NCBI RefSeq assembly: GCF_025370935.1
Contig: NC_133493.1
Span: 13,636,157-13,700,156, forward strand
Direction of reading: 5' to 3'
DNA: 64,000 nt
Source of the DNA: Choristoneura fumiferana
Lineage: Eukaryota > Arthropoda > Insecta > Lepidoptera > Tortricidae
Shown: positions 45,373-55,852 of the stretch, one piece after another
Layout: each line of letters opens with the position of its first letter
How positions within the stretch are numbered: position 1 is the stretch's first letter
Translations under genes and position numbers: made by a program
The notes under the pieces: generated by a model
What the model was told of the DNA's origin: nothing
Database searches by the model: none
What the model saw: the letters and a program-made list of their open reading frames with translations, nothing else

Positions 45373-45834
45373 ACCTAACCTATCCGAGTCGCTTCTGCTC
45401 CGAACCGTCTTGCTCGCTCGCTTCGCTCGCTCGTACAAATCAAGCAGCGCTTTCAGAACCATCATTGCCAAGAAGAAGGCGCCGCAAGAAACTTGTGAAA
45501 ACCGCAAAATACTTAAAAACTACAGTGTTCAATTAAAGTAAAAATTACAAAATAATAATAATAATACAGGGATGTATGGGGTCCATTAGTTACAAATCTA
45601 TCCCGTGGGATTGTCCGGATAAATACTAGCGTATGTGTTATTCTAGACATCCAACTACCTTCATACCAAATTTCTTGACTCTGAGCCCAGCGGTTATTAT
45701 TTCAAGATATTATCCCTATCCCGTGGGAATATCGGAATAAAAAGTATCCTATGTTTTAATACAGATTATAAACTAACTTTTTGCCAAATTTCATCCAAAT
45801 CCCTCCAGCCGTTTCAGCGTGAAGAAGTTTCAAA

Positions 45835-46090
45835 ATTTTTCGTGATAAAGTCTATTCGTGATAAAGTCTATTCGTGATATAGTTTTCGTGATAAAGTTTT
45901 TTCGTGATAAAGTCTATTCGTGATATAGTCTATTCGTGATTTAGTTTTCGTGATAAAGTCGTTCGTGAAAAAGTTTTCGTGAAATAGTTTTCGTGATATG
46001 GTCTTTTCGTGATAAAGTTCATTCGTGATAAAGTTTTTTCGTGATAAAGTCGTTCGTGAAAAAGTTTTCGTGAAAAAGTTTTTCGTGATT
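45835..46090. repeat. Right terminal array, inverted
   Basis: Reverse-complement units around TTCGTGATAAAGTCTA. Confidence 0.85.
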
Positions 46091-46529
46091 AAGTACTGAC
46101 ACGGCATCCACCGGTATGCAACGAGCTATGGAGAGAGCTATGCTTGGAGTTTCTTTGCGCGATAGAATCTGGAATACGGAAATTCGTAGAAGAACTAGTC
46201 ACTGACATAGCTGGAAAAATATGCAAATTGAAGTAGCAATGGGCGGGCCACATCGCTTGGAGAACAGATAACAGTTGGGGGAGAAAAGTCCTCGAGTGGC
46301 GACCACGAACCGGAAGACGAAGCGTTGGCAGGCCTCCCACCAGGTGGACTGACGACATCGTGAGAGTAGCGGGAAATTGCATAATAGTGTACATTAGGTA
46401 ATATTAGGCAGTACAATTTATTTGTAACCCCCGATACAAAAAGAGGAGTGTTATAAGTTTGACCGCTATGTGTGTCTGTCTGTCTGTCTGTGGCATCAAG
46501 GATTTTCCAACTTTTTGTTGGTTAGGTTA

Positions 46530-46740
46530 TTCGGAGAACGGATGGCCGTTGGGGCCGAAAAGTTCTTGAATGGAGGCCGCGGATCGGCAAGCGCAGCGTA
46601 GGACGTCCACCAACGAGATGGACGGATGACCTGGTTAAAGACGATTCACGGTGGATAAGCCGCTTCCAACCGAAGCTACTGGAGGTCTATGGGGGAGGTC
46701 TATGTCCAACAGTGGACGTCCTACGGCTGAGATGATGATG
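46530..46740 (+). mobile_element. RTE 3' end fragment (second subfamily)
   Basis: GGAGAACGGATGGCCGTTGG ... GGTCTATGTCCAACAGTGGA ... GATGATGATGAG. Confidence 0.75.
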
Positions 46741-46874
46741 AGCTCCTATAATTTAAGGTTGTGCATTAGCATTATCATTCATTCATTGTGTGTGAAGTTC
46801 CCAATCCGCACTGGGCCCACAAGCCCTCTCATTCTGAGATAAAAGTCAGTCAGTGAGTCAGTGATAAAAATTAT

Positions 46875-47110
46875 TATGTTTTTGGATGTTAATATCTAAA
46901 TAACCGTTTTAGGTGTGTTTATGAAATTTGGAGCACATAATGTATTTCACAAGTCTCAATTAATGAGCTAAATTTGGCATGTTTATGTGAAATAGTTTTT
47001 GAGTTATGAGGGGGTCAAAAGTGGCTCCAAATGGTTCGGGTAAAATTACTCACTGTTCTGCTCGCCAGCTCTGTTAGCTTGAACTTGGCTTGACATGCTA
47101 CCGCGTGTCT
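46875..47110. repeat. Repeat related to 32060-32290
   Basis: Same sequence blocks, same orientation. Confidence 0.65.
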
Positions 47111-47458
47111 AGATCTAGGTCTCGAAAGTAACACAAATACTATTCTTGACTTCAATAATCCCATGATATCGGGATGCACGCTCATAAATTCCCAATATCT
47201 TAACCGGTAATTCATTGAAATAAAACAGAAAATTTCCTTAAATAAAATATTAATTGAAATTTAAATAAACCACTAAGTTTATGAGATCACAGTTTACCTT
47301 GAATTATATGGTTTTCCCGGAAATAATGGCTGCCTTTGAGTTTATTGTGATAAACCTTTATTAATTAATTTTAGGAATGGTTTTCCTGAAATGATATGAT
47401 ATTACAAAGTCGAATCGTGAGTAGACTTTTGCATGTAAAGAGGATAAAGTACATAGGT

Positions 47459-47670
47459 CATCATCATCATCAGCCTACAGCAGTCTCCTGCTGGACATAG
47501 GCCTCCCCCAATGAGCGCCATCGCGCCCTAAGCTGCTGTTCTCGGCTAGACGCATCCAGCTTCTACCAGCAGCCTTTCGCAGATCGTCACTCCACCTGCC
47601 GGAGGGTGTCCTACACTACGTTTGCCAAGACGCGGTCTCCACTTAAGCATTCGTTTACTCCAGCGGTTGC
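47459..47670 (-). mobile_element. RTE 3' end fragment, minus
   Basis: TCATCATCATCATCAGCCTA and CTGCTGGACATAGGCCTCCC. Confidence 0.75.
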
Positions 47671-47734
47671 CGGTAAATGGTGTGTCCACGGAACTTTATT
47701 TTTTAAACAACTTTCAAGCGAGGAAAAAGGATGA

Positions 47735-47875
47735 GAGAATTGAAAAAACCGGCCAAGCTAAACTTGGAAGATTCCGTATAAAATACGAAATCCTCAGAAA
47801 AATATTACTTATTTTTTTCGTAATGGCTGCGGAACCCTATTTTGGGCGTGTCCGACACGCTCTTGGCCGTTTTTT
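47735..47875. repeat. Dispersed repeat, terminal fragment
   Basis: GGAAGATTCCGTATAAAATA to GTGTCCGACACGCTCTTGGC. Confidence 0.65.
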
Positions 47876-48194
47876 TATATAAACTAGTCAAATATGTTTT
47901 CTAGATCTTTGAACACAGCGGAAAATCTGGCATATTTTTTAGGTTTTTGATTTTTAATATCTCTTTTACATTAATTTATGAAAAAACATAGGGACATGTC
48001 TATAGTGGACATAGATTTCTGGGAAAAAAATTGCTCCAGGCCTTATCCAGGGAGAAAATAGGAGACAGGTTGTATGGAAAAACGGCCCTTGTGTTTCCTC
48101 TGAAACAGCGCCGGCCATATCATCCGAAGAATCGATAACCATTACTATACCTGTGGTCATGCAATAAACGATTTCATTTTATTTCATTTCATTT

Positions 48195-48532
48195 CATTTT
48201 ACTAATGAAACAGATACAAAATTCAAATATATTATCAAGAAGACGTTAATATCTAAGGCGTATTAAAAAAATAATGATTCGTGGACAGGGATATTTGGAG
48301 ATAATTTCGAACTGCATTGGCGATCCCGTACTTCAAATAGTTTGAATACTTGTGATGTATAGATATCATTTCATAATATTGTAAATCTATTTAAAAAAAA
48401 GTATATACCTCGTTGAGTTTCTTGCCGGGTTCTTCTAAACAGAGGTTTTTCCGAACCGGTGGTACATTTTTTTCTGACATTCATAAGTGCTTGTTATAGC
48501 CTAAATTGAATAAAGATATTTTGACTTTGAAC
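48195..48532 (+). mobile_element. LINE 3' end with TTTGAC tail
   Basis: Contains AAAAGTATATACCTCGTTGA, ACCGGTGGTACATTTTTT, TTCATAAGTGCTTGTTATAG and AATAAAGATATTTTGACTTT. Confidence 0.7.
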
Positions 48533-48534
48533 CG

Positions 48535-48728
48535 CTGGTAAAAGAAATCTTGAGTGGAGACCGCGAATCGGCATGCGTGGCGTGGGACGCCCTCGTACTA
48601 GGTAGAGCGATGATCTTCGCAAAGTGGCTGGCAAGAACTGGATGACAGTGGCCGAGTCAGGCCGATGATCGTGCTCAGTGGCGTGCAATTGGAGAGGCAT
48701 ATGTCCAGCAGTGGACTAAGATAGGCCT
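48535..48728 (+). mobile_element. RTE 3' end fragment
   Basis: GAGTGGAGACCGCGAATCGG and ATGTCCAGCAGTGGACTAAG. Confidence 0.7.
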
Positions 48729-48757
48729 TAAACCAATTGACTCGTGCTAACCATTCT

Positions 48758-49054
48758 GCCGTGGTGGCCTAGTGGTTTGACCTATCGCCTCTGAAGCAAA
48801 GGGTCGTGGGTTCGAACCCCGGCTCGCACCTCTGAGTTTTTCGGAATTCATGTGCGGAATTACATTTGAAATTTACCACGAGCTTTGCGGTGAAGGAAAA
48901 CATCGTGAGGAAACCTGCACAGACCTGCGAAGCGATTCAATGGTGCGTGCGAAGTTCCCAATCCGCACTGGGCCCGCGTGGGAACTATGGCCCAAGCCCT
49001 CTTGTTCTGAGAGGAGGCCTGTGCCCAGCAGTGGGACGTATATAGGCTGGGATG
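48758..49054 (+). mobile_element. tRNA-derived SINE family 1, with target duplication
   Basis: Same family. AACCATTCT duplicated at 48749-48757 and 49055-49063. Confidence 0.88.
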
Positions 49055-49489
49055 AACCATTCTTCAAGAACTTTGAAATACATTTTTTTTATGTCAATAT
49101 ACGTATATTTGTAAAAGTGAAAGCTTAAATATAGGGGTGTGTCCTGTCTGTGCCCAGTTGTTTATAATCTGAATGCAAGTATTTCTAGACACGCGGTACC
49201 GTGTCAAGCCAAGTTCAAGCTAACAGAGCTGGCGAGCAGCACCGTGTGTAATTTTACCCGAACCATTTGGAGCCACTTTTAACCCCCCCATAACTTAATA
49301 ACTTAAATCAGAAACTAGTAAATCTTTATAATTTCATTATAATTTTTAAATTCAGTTATTTCTGTACAAAAAGAAAATGATATTCCATCAAAACATAAAT
49401 GTAAAATGAGAGCCAAGTTCAATATTATGATATATGCCTTAATTAATTAAGCTAAGCTTTTATAATAAAATTCCAAAAAATATTATAAA

Positions 49490-49857
49490 TGAAACGGATA
49501 CAAAATTTAGGTCTATTGTCAAGAAGACATTAATATCAAAGGCGTATTATAAAGTTAATGATTATATCATGGACAGGGATATTTGGAAATAATTCCGATC
49601 CGCATTAGCGATCCCTTCAAATAGCGAACCTACTGTGTTAAAAATAAAGTTGTGTTAAATACTTGTGATGTATACATATCATTTAACTAATATTATTGTA
49701 ACTGTTTTAAAAAAAAATATCTCCTTTAGTTTCTTGCCGGATTCTTCTCAACGGAGGTTATTCCGAACCGGTGGTAGATTTTTTTTTGACATTCATAAGT
49801 GCTTGTTATGGCCTAAATTGAATAAAGATATTTTGACTTTGACTTTGACTTTAAAGC
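49490..49857 (+). mobile_element. LINE 3' end with TTTGAC tail
   Basis: Same family as 48195-48532. The first part encodes a KTLISKAYYKVNDYIMDRD-like ORF2 C terminus. A minus copy lies at 24885-25050 and a tail only at 34695-34725. Confidence 0.7.
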
Positions 49858-50070
49858 AAATAAAAATTTAATTTCACGGTAACAACGCAATATCCGCAAC
49901 AGGCTTCGTCAACAAAACAAATTGTAGTCTAACCTAACTTAACCTAAACCCCTAAGCAATCCCCGGACCGATGTAATCCAGACCCAAACGTACCATAAAT
50001 ACTTGCCGCATTGCCCCGCTGAATCGGTAAAGATATACGCTGCACCAGATAAGAACGGGACCGCGGGTCG

Positions 50071-50140
50071 CCGCCCCTGTCCCTCATACACCGCCCCTGT
50101 CCCTCATACTCCGCCCCTGTCCCTCATACTCCGCTCCAGA
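50071..50140. repeat. 20-bp tandem repeat
   Basis: Three copies of CCGCCCCTGTCCCTCATACT and one degenerate copy. Confidence 0.85.
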
Positions 50141-50589
50141 TCCCTAATGAAACGCTTTGCTTCGACACACCAAGGCCCAGCAGTCTTATGTTGATTTTAA
50201 CGACAAAAGAAGTGAGATCTAAATTGGTGCCAAGTGCCTAGGTGCCAAGTTCAATGGTCCTGAAATTTATTTATAAAATATTTTATAACAACTTAAAATA
50301 TCATTTCTTCTTATAACTTAGGATAATTTATATTGAAGCCTGGTCGGACATGGCTAGTTTCATATAAATACTAACCCGTGATAACTAAGAACTATATATG
50401 ACTATATTATAGCCTTCGCAAGTTTTCAAGCCGTAAGTTCTTATTTTATTCTTCCTAAAATTTGGCTTGCTGGTAGAATTTAGCCATTGAACATACTCGC
50501 TGAGCTCTGCCATTACCGGTTTAGTAGGTATTTAATAAATTCGTATATGAGAACTAGCCAATTCAAACCTAAGGATAAGGCTTAAAAGA

Positions 50590-50662
50590 AGCACCTTATA
50601 ACTATCAGTACGTTATGGTTTTTCCCAGAAAACAGCAAAATACATTCTCCACGCGATTGTAA
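50590..50662 (+). repeat. Distal piece of the serpin duplication unit (copy 1 side)
   Basis: The sequence around ATAACTATCAGTACGTTATGG and the following CAGCAAAATACATTCTCCAC recurs at 53627-53697 upstream of copy 2, where it is fused directly to the proximal block. In copy 1 about 720 bp separate the two. Confidence 0.7.
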
Positions 50663-51381
50663 CGTTGTGTAGCGTCCAGATAAGCCATTACCCCGCAAGC
50701 CGCAGTCGGTTCCACGTGTTGGCAATACTGTAAACATCTGCACACCGGCGCGGGGAACTGCGCGGCGTATTCGAGTTCATTTGAATTGCCCAAAAGGCCA
50801 GTCGAGAAGCGGAGCGACATTCCTTCCGGCGACGCGGTCCTGAACAGAACTCTATCCATTGCGCGAAACTCATTTCCTTCCTTTTCCGTAGTTTAATATT
50901 CCATTATAAATACCTTCATTTTTGATAATCTTTATTATACGTTCGTGTGCCTCTAAATCCCTTTTCATTAATTCATCGAAGCCTCAGGAGGCGCACCTAC
51001 AGTTGTGTTTTTTTCCATGACTCAAACTGCCCGAGATCCGATTAATCTGGCAATTATTTAGTACTTTTTAGTAGCTGGCAACTGGAAGGAGGATTGTTTT
51101 GATACGAGGTCATCTGTGATTGGAGCGATTGGATCATTTAAGTAAACAAATTTTGTATGGACGTCAGTTCAGGGATTTCTATCATATTTCAGGGGAAATA
51201 GAATTAATTTCAGACATTGGTGAAAAACAAGAGGCCTAATTATTCAGAGAACGCCACCAGGCAATACTTAAACATTTTCAGTTTCAGTGTAGCACCAGCT
51301 ACTTTCAGTTTTATTTCGGCTTTCCGCATTGTCCTTTGGCTGTTAACCACTCCGGGCTGGTTTTCTGTGCGGCACAAGGTG
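50663..51381. other. Sequence between the two halves of serpin copy 1 upstream region
   Basis: About 720 bp present only upstream of copy 1. It holds no convincing reading frame and no recognised repeat. It is a candidate distal regulatory region or an insertion. Confidence 0.4.
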
Positions 51382-51431
51382 ACACGATAACACATCGGCA
51401 TTCGAGACAAACTCTTGACCCCTTATCAAGG

Positions 51432-51488
51432 TTCGATAAATACAAAATTGACTAAAAGCGGCCATTCATAACTTCGCTCTCAGTTGCA
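51432..51488 (+). promoter_or_regulatory. Putative proximal promoter of serpin copy 1
   Basis: A GATAAATA at about 51435 is TATA-like. The block from 51382 to the ATG (AACACATCGGCATTCGAGAC and on) is conserved upstream of copy 2 (53696-53800), where the TATA-like site reads GATAAACA. The transcription start cannot be fixed from sequence. Confidence 0.35.
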
Positions 51489-52700
51489 ATGGCCGCGTCT
51501 TTATATCTACTGGTCGTCCTCCTGCCTTGTGTCCTCGGACAATGTGCAGTGAAAAAGACAACCCCTCTTTTTGGCCGCGCCGTGTATGAATTCTCCATGG
51601 ACCTCATTCAAAGATTAGGTCATGAAACTGAGAATCATTTCGTCGCATCGCCGCTTTCGTTATGGACAATCCTTTCAACTCTCTCCTTGGGGGCCGACGG
51701 CATAACCTTGACAGAACTAAACAAGATCCTACGCCGAACCGATGTCAACTGCATCGAGAGGACATACTCGGATATACTTTTACTTCGAGGAGTCACTTCA
51801 GCCACGAATGAAACTACTTTGGAAAGAAGCTCCACCGTCTTCGTCGACAATAATTTGCCAGTCACCGAGCTATACCGAAAAATAGTAAACAGAACAGGTG
51901 TCTGCGGCATCATGTTCTTGCCGTTTGGAAATTTACAAATAGCGGCATCAGCTATCAACGATTACGTCAGGCGAGTTACTCATGACAATATCCAAGAAGT
52001 TGTGTCTCCCAACGATATTGAAGGAGTATTATTAATCTTGATCGATGCCATATATTTCAAAGGAGCATGGAGCCATCCTTTCGATCCTTCAAGAACGGAG
52101 CTAAACGCTCCCTTCTACGATGAAAGCGGTAAACACGTTGGTTACGTAAACATGATGCATGGTCTAATACCGCTCCAGACAATAGCTATTGATCCTATCC
52201 AGGCCAAGGTTCTGGAACTTCCTTATGGGGCCCAAGACAGATTTTCCATGCTGATTTTCGTACCGTACTCTAACAATACAGTTGCTGGTGTGATGGACCT
52301 TCTCAAGCACGTAACTATCCGATCAATATTCTCAAGTCTGAACGAATTCCCGGAAGATTCGGTGGAGGTGAGGATCCCCCGGTTCACGATTTCTTCCGAC
52401 TTGGACAATTTGAAGGAGCTGCTTGTGGGCATGGGACTGAAGACTATGTTTGATAGCTCTCTGGCGCAGTTCCCATTTATATCTGATACCGCTTTGTTTG
52501 TATCCAATGTGCTGCAGAAAGCTGAAATTAAAGTGACAGAGGTAGGTACAGAGGCGTCGGCTGCCAGTGCCATGGAGATGACATCTAGGAATTTGCCGGA
52601 ACAGTTCTTTGTCAACAAGCCCTTTATGTACATGATCGTGGATAAGCACTTAAATATTCCTCTTTTTATTGGTGCTTATTCAAAACCGAGCACCTTTTGA
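51489..52700 (+). CDS. Secreted inhibitory-type serpin, tandem copy 1
   Basis: A 403-residue intronless serpin starting at the ATG in CGCAATGGCC context. The signal peptide is MAASLYLLVVLLPCVLG. The body has ENHFVASPLSLWTILSTLSL, DAIYFKGAWSHPFDP, FSMLIFVPYS, VEVRIPRFTI, LVGMGLKTMFD and the C-terminal PLFIGAYSKP. The hinge is TEVGTEASAASA: P15 Gly, P14 Thr and small residues through P9, as in inhibitory serpins. Counting from P15 against the antitrypsin pattern (same 27-residue spacing to NKPF) puts P1 at Arg367 and P1' at Asn368, predicting a trypsin-like target protease. Several N-glycosylation sequons are visible. The serpin at 53801-55006 is its tandem paralogue. An ATTAAA lies at 52742. 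Confidence 0.95.
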   Translation: MAASLYLLVVLLPCVLGQCAVKKTTPLFGRAVYEFSMDLIQRLGHETENHFVASPLSLWTILSTLSLGADGITLTELNKILRRTDVNCIERTYSDILLLRGVTSATNETTLERSSTVFVDNNLPVTELYRKIVNRTGVCGIMFLPFGNLQIAASAINDYVRRVTHDNIQEVVSPNDIEGVLLILIDAIYFKGAWSHPFDPSRTELNAPFYDESGKHVGYVNMMHGLIPLQTIAIDPIQAKVLELPYGAQDRFSMLIFVPYSNNTVAGVMDLLKHVTIRSIFSSLNEFPEDSVEVRIPRFTISSDLDNLKELLVGMGLKTMFDSSLAQFPFISDTALFVSNVLQKAEIKVTEVGTEASAASAMEMTSRNLPEQFFVNKPFMYMIVDKHLNIPLFIGAYSKPSTF

Positions 52701-53624
52701 ATCAGAGAAATTGTAGAAACTCACGCTTCTTACTTTTGTATATTAAATCTCAGTATCAGAGGCGTGTACATCGAATTGGAATTAAGAATGCTAGGAGTAT
52801 CAGTGATGTATTTTATTTTCCTCACGTAAGAAACCGGCCAAGTACGAGTCGACCTCGCGCACTGATAGTTCTTTACAAATTCGAAAACAAAGTTTGTATT
52901 TAAATCACGGATTTTTTGCTATTGTAAAGGAGTACGTTAACGTTATAGTATCTCAAGAAAGCGAGTGAGGCGTACTTGTAGTTGTAATGCGTATAGACAA
53001 GCGCTCTTGTGTTTGTAACAACGGGTAGCGTTAGTAATCTCATCGTTAATTGATAAAATAATTTAAGTTATCACATTTATATTAAACTGCTGAACCGATT
53101 TAGATGAAATTCGGTATACAGATAGTTTAAGCCCCAGGGAAAGACATAGGATAACTATTATTCTGGAAAATTGCATAGTTCCAGCGTGACAGTGATAAAA
53201 TAAATCAAAGAGGACGGAGTCGCGGGTAACAGGCTAGTCAAAAATATATTAGCTTTCTATTCAAAGAGCATTTAAATGACACGCATAATTTAGATTAGAA
53301 TATATGTAGATAGTAACTGTTATCAATGCGAGTGATACACACAACTTCAAAATATTTTGCATGTCTTTCTGACAAAATATTTCGCACTATAAATTGTATG
53401 TAAACCATCTTGTTTGTACCATCTTTGAGCAAATAAATGATTGATTACTGACGCGGTGTGAACAGAGCGGGTAAACCGGACGACTGTTAAACAATGAGCT
53501 GCGCTAACTGCACGCCTCACGTCACGTGCGGCGGATTGTACATGCACCCGCGGCCGCAGGCATGCGCCTGCTTAGTGCACCCGCGCCAGCTAGCGTAGGC
53601 CCTAAGACTGCCTACTTAACCATT
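52701..53624. other. Intergenic region between tandem serpins
   Basis: The first approximately 375 bp match the 3' flank of copy 2 (55007-55420). 53085-53235 is a dispersed repeat (minus copy of the TGTTGCCCGCGACTCC family also at 11340-11550 and 41905-42080). 53400-53600 is GC-richer and unrecognised. Confidence 0.5.
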
Positions 53625-53800
53625 AAAATAATCACCTTTATAACTATCAGCACGTTATGGTTTTCCAAAAAAGCAGCAAGATACATTCGCCACACGATAA
53701 CACATCGGCATTCGAGACAAACTCTTGACCCCTTATCAAGGTACGATAAACACAAAATTGACGCTGTAAGCGGCCATTCATAATTTTGCTGTCAGTCGCA
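53625..53800 (+). promoter_or_regulatory. Fused upstream region of serpin copy 2
   Basis: This joins the distal block (matching 50590-50662) and the proximal block (matching 51382-51488) with no intervening sequence. The junction is near CACACGAT, where both copy 1 ends share a short CACGAT-like microhomology. Confidence 0.6.
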
Positions 53801-55006
53801 ATGGCCGCGTCTTTTTATCTACTTGTCGTTCTCCTGCCTTCTGTTCTCGGAAACTGTACGGTGGAAAAGGCAACCTCTCATTTTGGTAGCGTCGTCTATG
53901 AATTCTCCGTGGAACTCATTCAAAGATTAGGTCATGAAACTGAGAATCATTTCGTCGCATCGCCGCTTTCGTTATGGACAATCCTTTCAACTCTCTCCTT
54001 GGGGGCCGACGGCATAACCTTTACAGAAATTGACAAGACCCTAAGCCGAAGCGATTACAACTGCACCTACTGGGACTACTGGAATATATTTGGAGAAATC
54101 ACTTCGGCCATGGATACAACTACCTTGGAAAGAAGCTCTGCCGTCTTCGTCGACAAGAATTTGCCAGTCAAAGGGGCATACCAAAGAAGACTAAAGAGAA
54201 CAGGTGTCTGTGACATCAATATTTTGCCGTTTGAAAATTTCCAAGTAGTGGCAACAACTATCAACGATTTCGTCAGGCGAGTTACTCATGACAATATCCA
54301 AAAAGTTGTGTCTCCCAACGATATTGAAGGAGTATTTTTCATCTTGATCGATGCCATATATTTCAAAGGAGCATGGAGCCATCAATTTGATCCTTCAAAA
54401 ACGGAGCCAAACGCTCCCTTCTACGATGAAAGCGGTAAACAAGCTGGTTACGTAAACATGATGCATGGTCTAATAGCGCTCCAGACAATAGCTATTGATC
54501 CTATCCAGGCCAAGGTTCTGGAACTTCCTTATGGGGACCAAGACAGATTTTCCATGCTGATTTTTGTACCGTACTCTAACAATACAGTAGCTGGTGTGAT
54601 GGACCTTCTCAAGCACGTAACTATCCAATCAATATTCTCAAGTCTGAACGAATTCCCGGAAGATTCAGTTGAGGTGAGGATCCCCAGGTTTACGATTTCT
54701 TCCGACTTGGACAATTTGAAGGAGCTGCTTGTGGGCATGGGACTTAAGACTATGTTTGATAGCTCTCTGGCGCAGTTCCCATATATATCTGATTCCGCTT
54801 TGTTTGTATCCAATGTGCTGCAGAAAGCTGAAATTAAAGTGACAGAGGTAGGTACAGAGGCGTCGGCTGCCAGTGCCATGGAGATGACATCTAGGAATTT
54901 GCCGGAACAGTTCTTTGTCAACAAGCCCTTCCTGTACATGATTGTGGATAAGCATTTAAATATTCCTCTTTTTATTGGTGCTTATTCAAAACCGAGCACC
55001 TTTTGA
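53801..55006 (+). CDS. Secreted inhibitory-type serpin, tandem copy 2
   Basis: A 401-residue intronless serpin. The frame is open a few codons earlier only from TTG, so the ATG at 53801, aligned with the ATG of copy 1, is used. The signal peptide is MAASFYLLVVLLPSVLG. Residues from the NDIEGV block to the C terminus are almost identical to copy 1, including the whole reactive-centre loop (predicted P1 Arg365, P1' Asn366). The roughly 90 residues between GADGIT and RRVTHDNIQ differ heavily. Upstream and downstream flanks are also shared with copy 1, so the duplication included the promoter and 3' end. AATAAA is at 55046-55051. The function is expected to match copy 1, with differences in any helix-D cofactor or partner contact. 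Confidence 0.95.
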   Translation: MAASFYLLVVLLPSVLGNCTVEKATSHFGSVVYEFSVELIQRLGHETENHFVASPLSLWTILSTLSLGADGITFTEIDKTLSRSDYNCTYWDYWNIFGEITSAMDTTTLERSSAVFVDKNLPVKGAYQRRLKRTGVCDINILPFENFQVVATTINDFVRRVTHDNIQKVVSPNDIEGVFFILIDAIYFKGAWSHQFDPSKTEPNAPFYDESGKQAGYVNMMHGLIALQTIAIDPIQAKVLELPYGDQDRFSMLIFVPYSNNTVAGVMDLLKHVTIQSIFSSLNEFPEDSVEVRIPRFTISSDLDNLKELLVGMGLKTMFDSSLAQFPYISDSALFVSNVLQKAEIKVTEVGTEASAASAMEMTSRNLPEQFFVNKPFLYMIVDKHLNIPLFIGAYSKPSTF

Positions 55007-55431
55007 ATCTGAGAACTTGCTGTATTTACTTACGCTTCTATTGTAAATAAAATCTCAATACAAGCGTGCACTATTATATTTGTTATATCGAGTTGTAATA
55101 AAGATTGCTTTGGGTATTAGTGATGTATTGTATTATAATTTCCTGGCGGAAAAAACCAGCCAAATTCGAGTCGACTTCGCGCACTGATGGCTCCTTACAA
55201 ATTCGAAAAGAAGTAATAAGTTTGTACTTAAATCATAGCATTTTTGTAAAAAAACAAAATTGATTTTGTGAATGAGTACTACAGTTCTTTTATCTCACGA
55301 AAGCGGCTGAGGCATACTTGTAGTTGTAATGCGTATAGAAACGCGTTCTTGTGTGCGTAACTAGCTACGGGTAGCGTTAGCAATCTGTGCAGCAATGATA
55401 TAAGTTATCACATTTCTGTTACGTAGAAAAT

Positions 55432-55835
55432 CCGGCCAAGAGGTTGTCGGACACGCCCGAAATAGGGTTCAGTAGCCATTACGAAAAAATTAAGTAATAT
55501 TTTTGTAAGGATGATTTCGTATTTTGTACGGAATATTCCAAGTTTAGGTATATTTTATACCTTAGGCTGCTATTTACTCTTAAACTACTAATAATTCTCA
55601 TGAAAACTTAACCGTGTTAATTTCGTTCTAAGTTTGATATACTTACTACCATCCTGAATTTTTTCAAATTTTTTCACCCACCTTTAGAGTAGTTTAGATT
55701 TTAAAGGGGAGGGGGGACGCTCAATTTTAATGAAAATTTGCACTTTAAAGTTGAATATTTTGCAAACAAATCACTGAATCGAAAAATCGTTTTAGCAACC
55801 CACAATACACAATACACAAACGATACCCCACACTA
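55432..55835. repeat. Dispersed repeat, partial copy
   Basis: CGGACACGCCCGAAATAGGG to CGATACCCCACACT. Abuts the RTE at 55843. Confidence 0.7.
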
Positions 55836-55852
55836 AGGTACTCTACGCAAAG

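Larger units (their letters stand above)
43099..46103. mobile_element. Foldback-like element, 3.0 kb, long inverted arms of tandem repeats
   Basis: It is bounded by an 11-bp direct repeat GCATCCACCGG (43088-43098 and 46104-46114). Each end is an array of units near TTTATCACGAAAAGAC (43110-43380; inverted at 45835-46090). The inner part of each arm begins GAAACTTCTTCACGCTGAAA. Arms are about 500 bp. No transposase-like frame is seen, so it is probably non-autonomous. Architecture resembles Drosophila FB elements; an 11-bp duplication also fits Mutator-like elements. Confidence 0.75.
43003..46377 (-). mobile_element. RTE copy with twin-priming inversion, split by a foldback element
   Basis: The 3' end (43003-43098) reads on the - strand. 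The adjoining upstream part (46115-46377, QRAMERAMLGVSL through DDIVRVAG) reads on the + strand. The two pieces meet almost exactly in element coordinates and the pair is flanked by TGCATAAT at 42995-43002 and 46378-46385. The interior 43099-46103 is a later insertion. Confidence 0.75.

Noticed and set aside
49930..49960. Interstitial telomere (CCTAA)n
   Set aside because: Only about three imperfect units; insect TTAGG telomere arrays are far longer.
50605..50873. Minus-strand frame upstream of serpin copy 1
   Set aside because: No recognisable domain, not retained upstream of copy 2, and overlaps the probable upstream regulatory region.
51635..52649. Antisense frames over the serpins
   Set aside because: Shadows of the serpin coding frame, mirrored in both copies.
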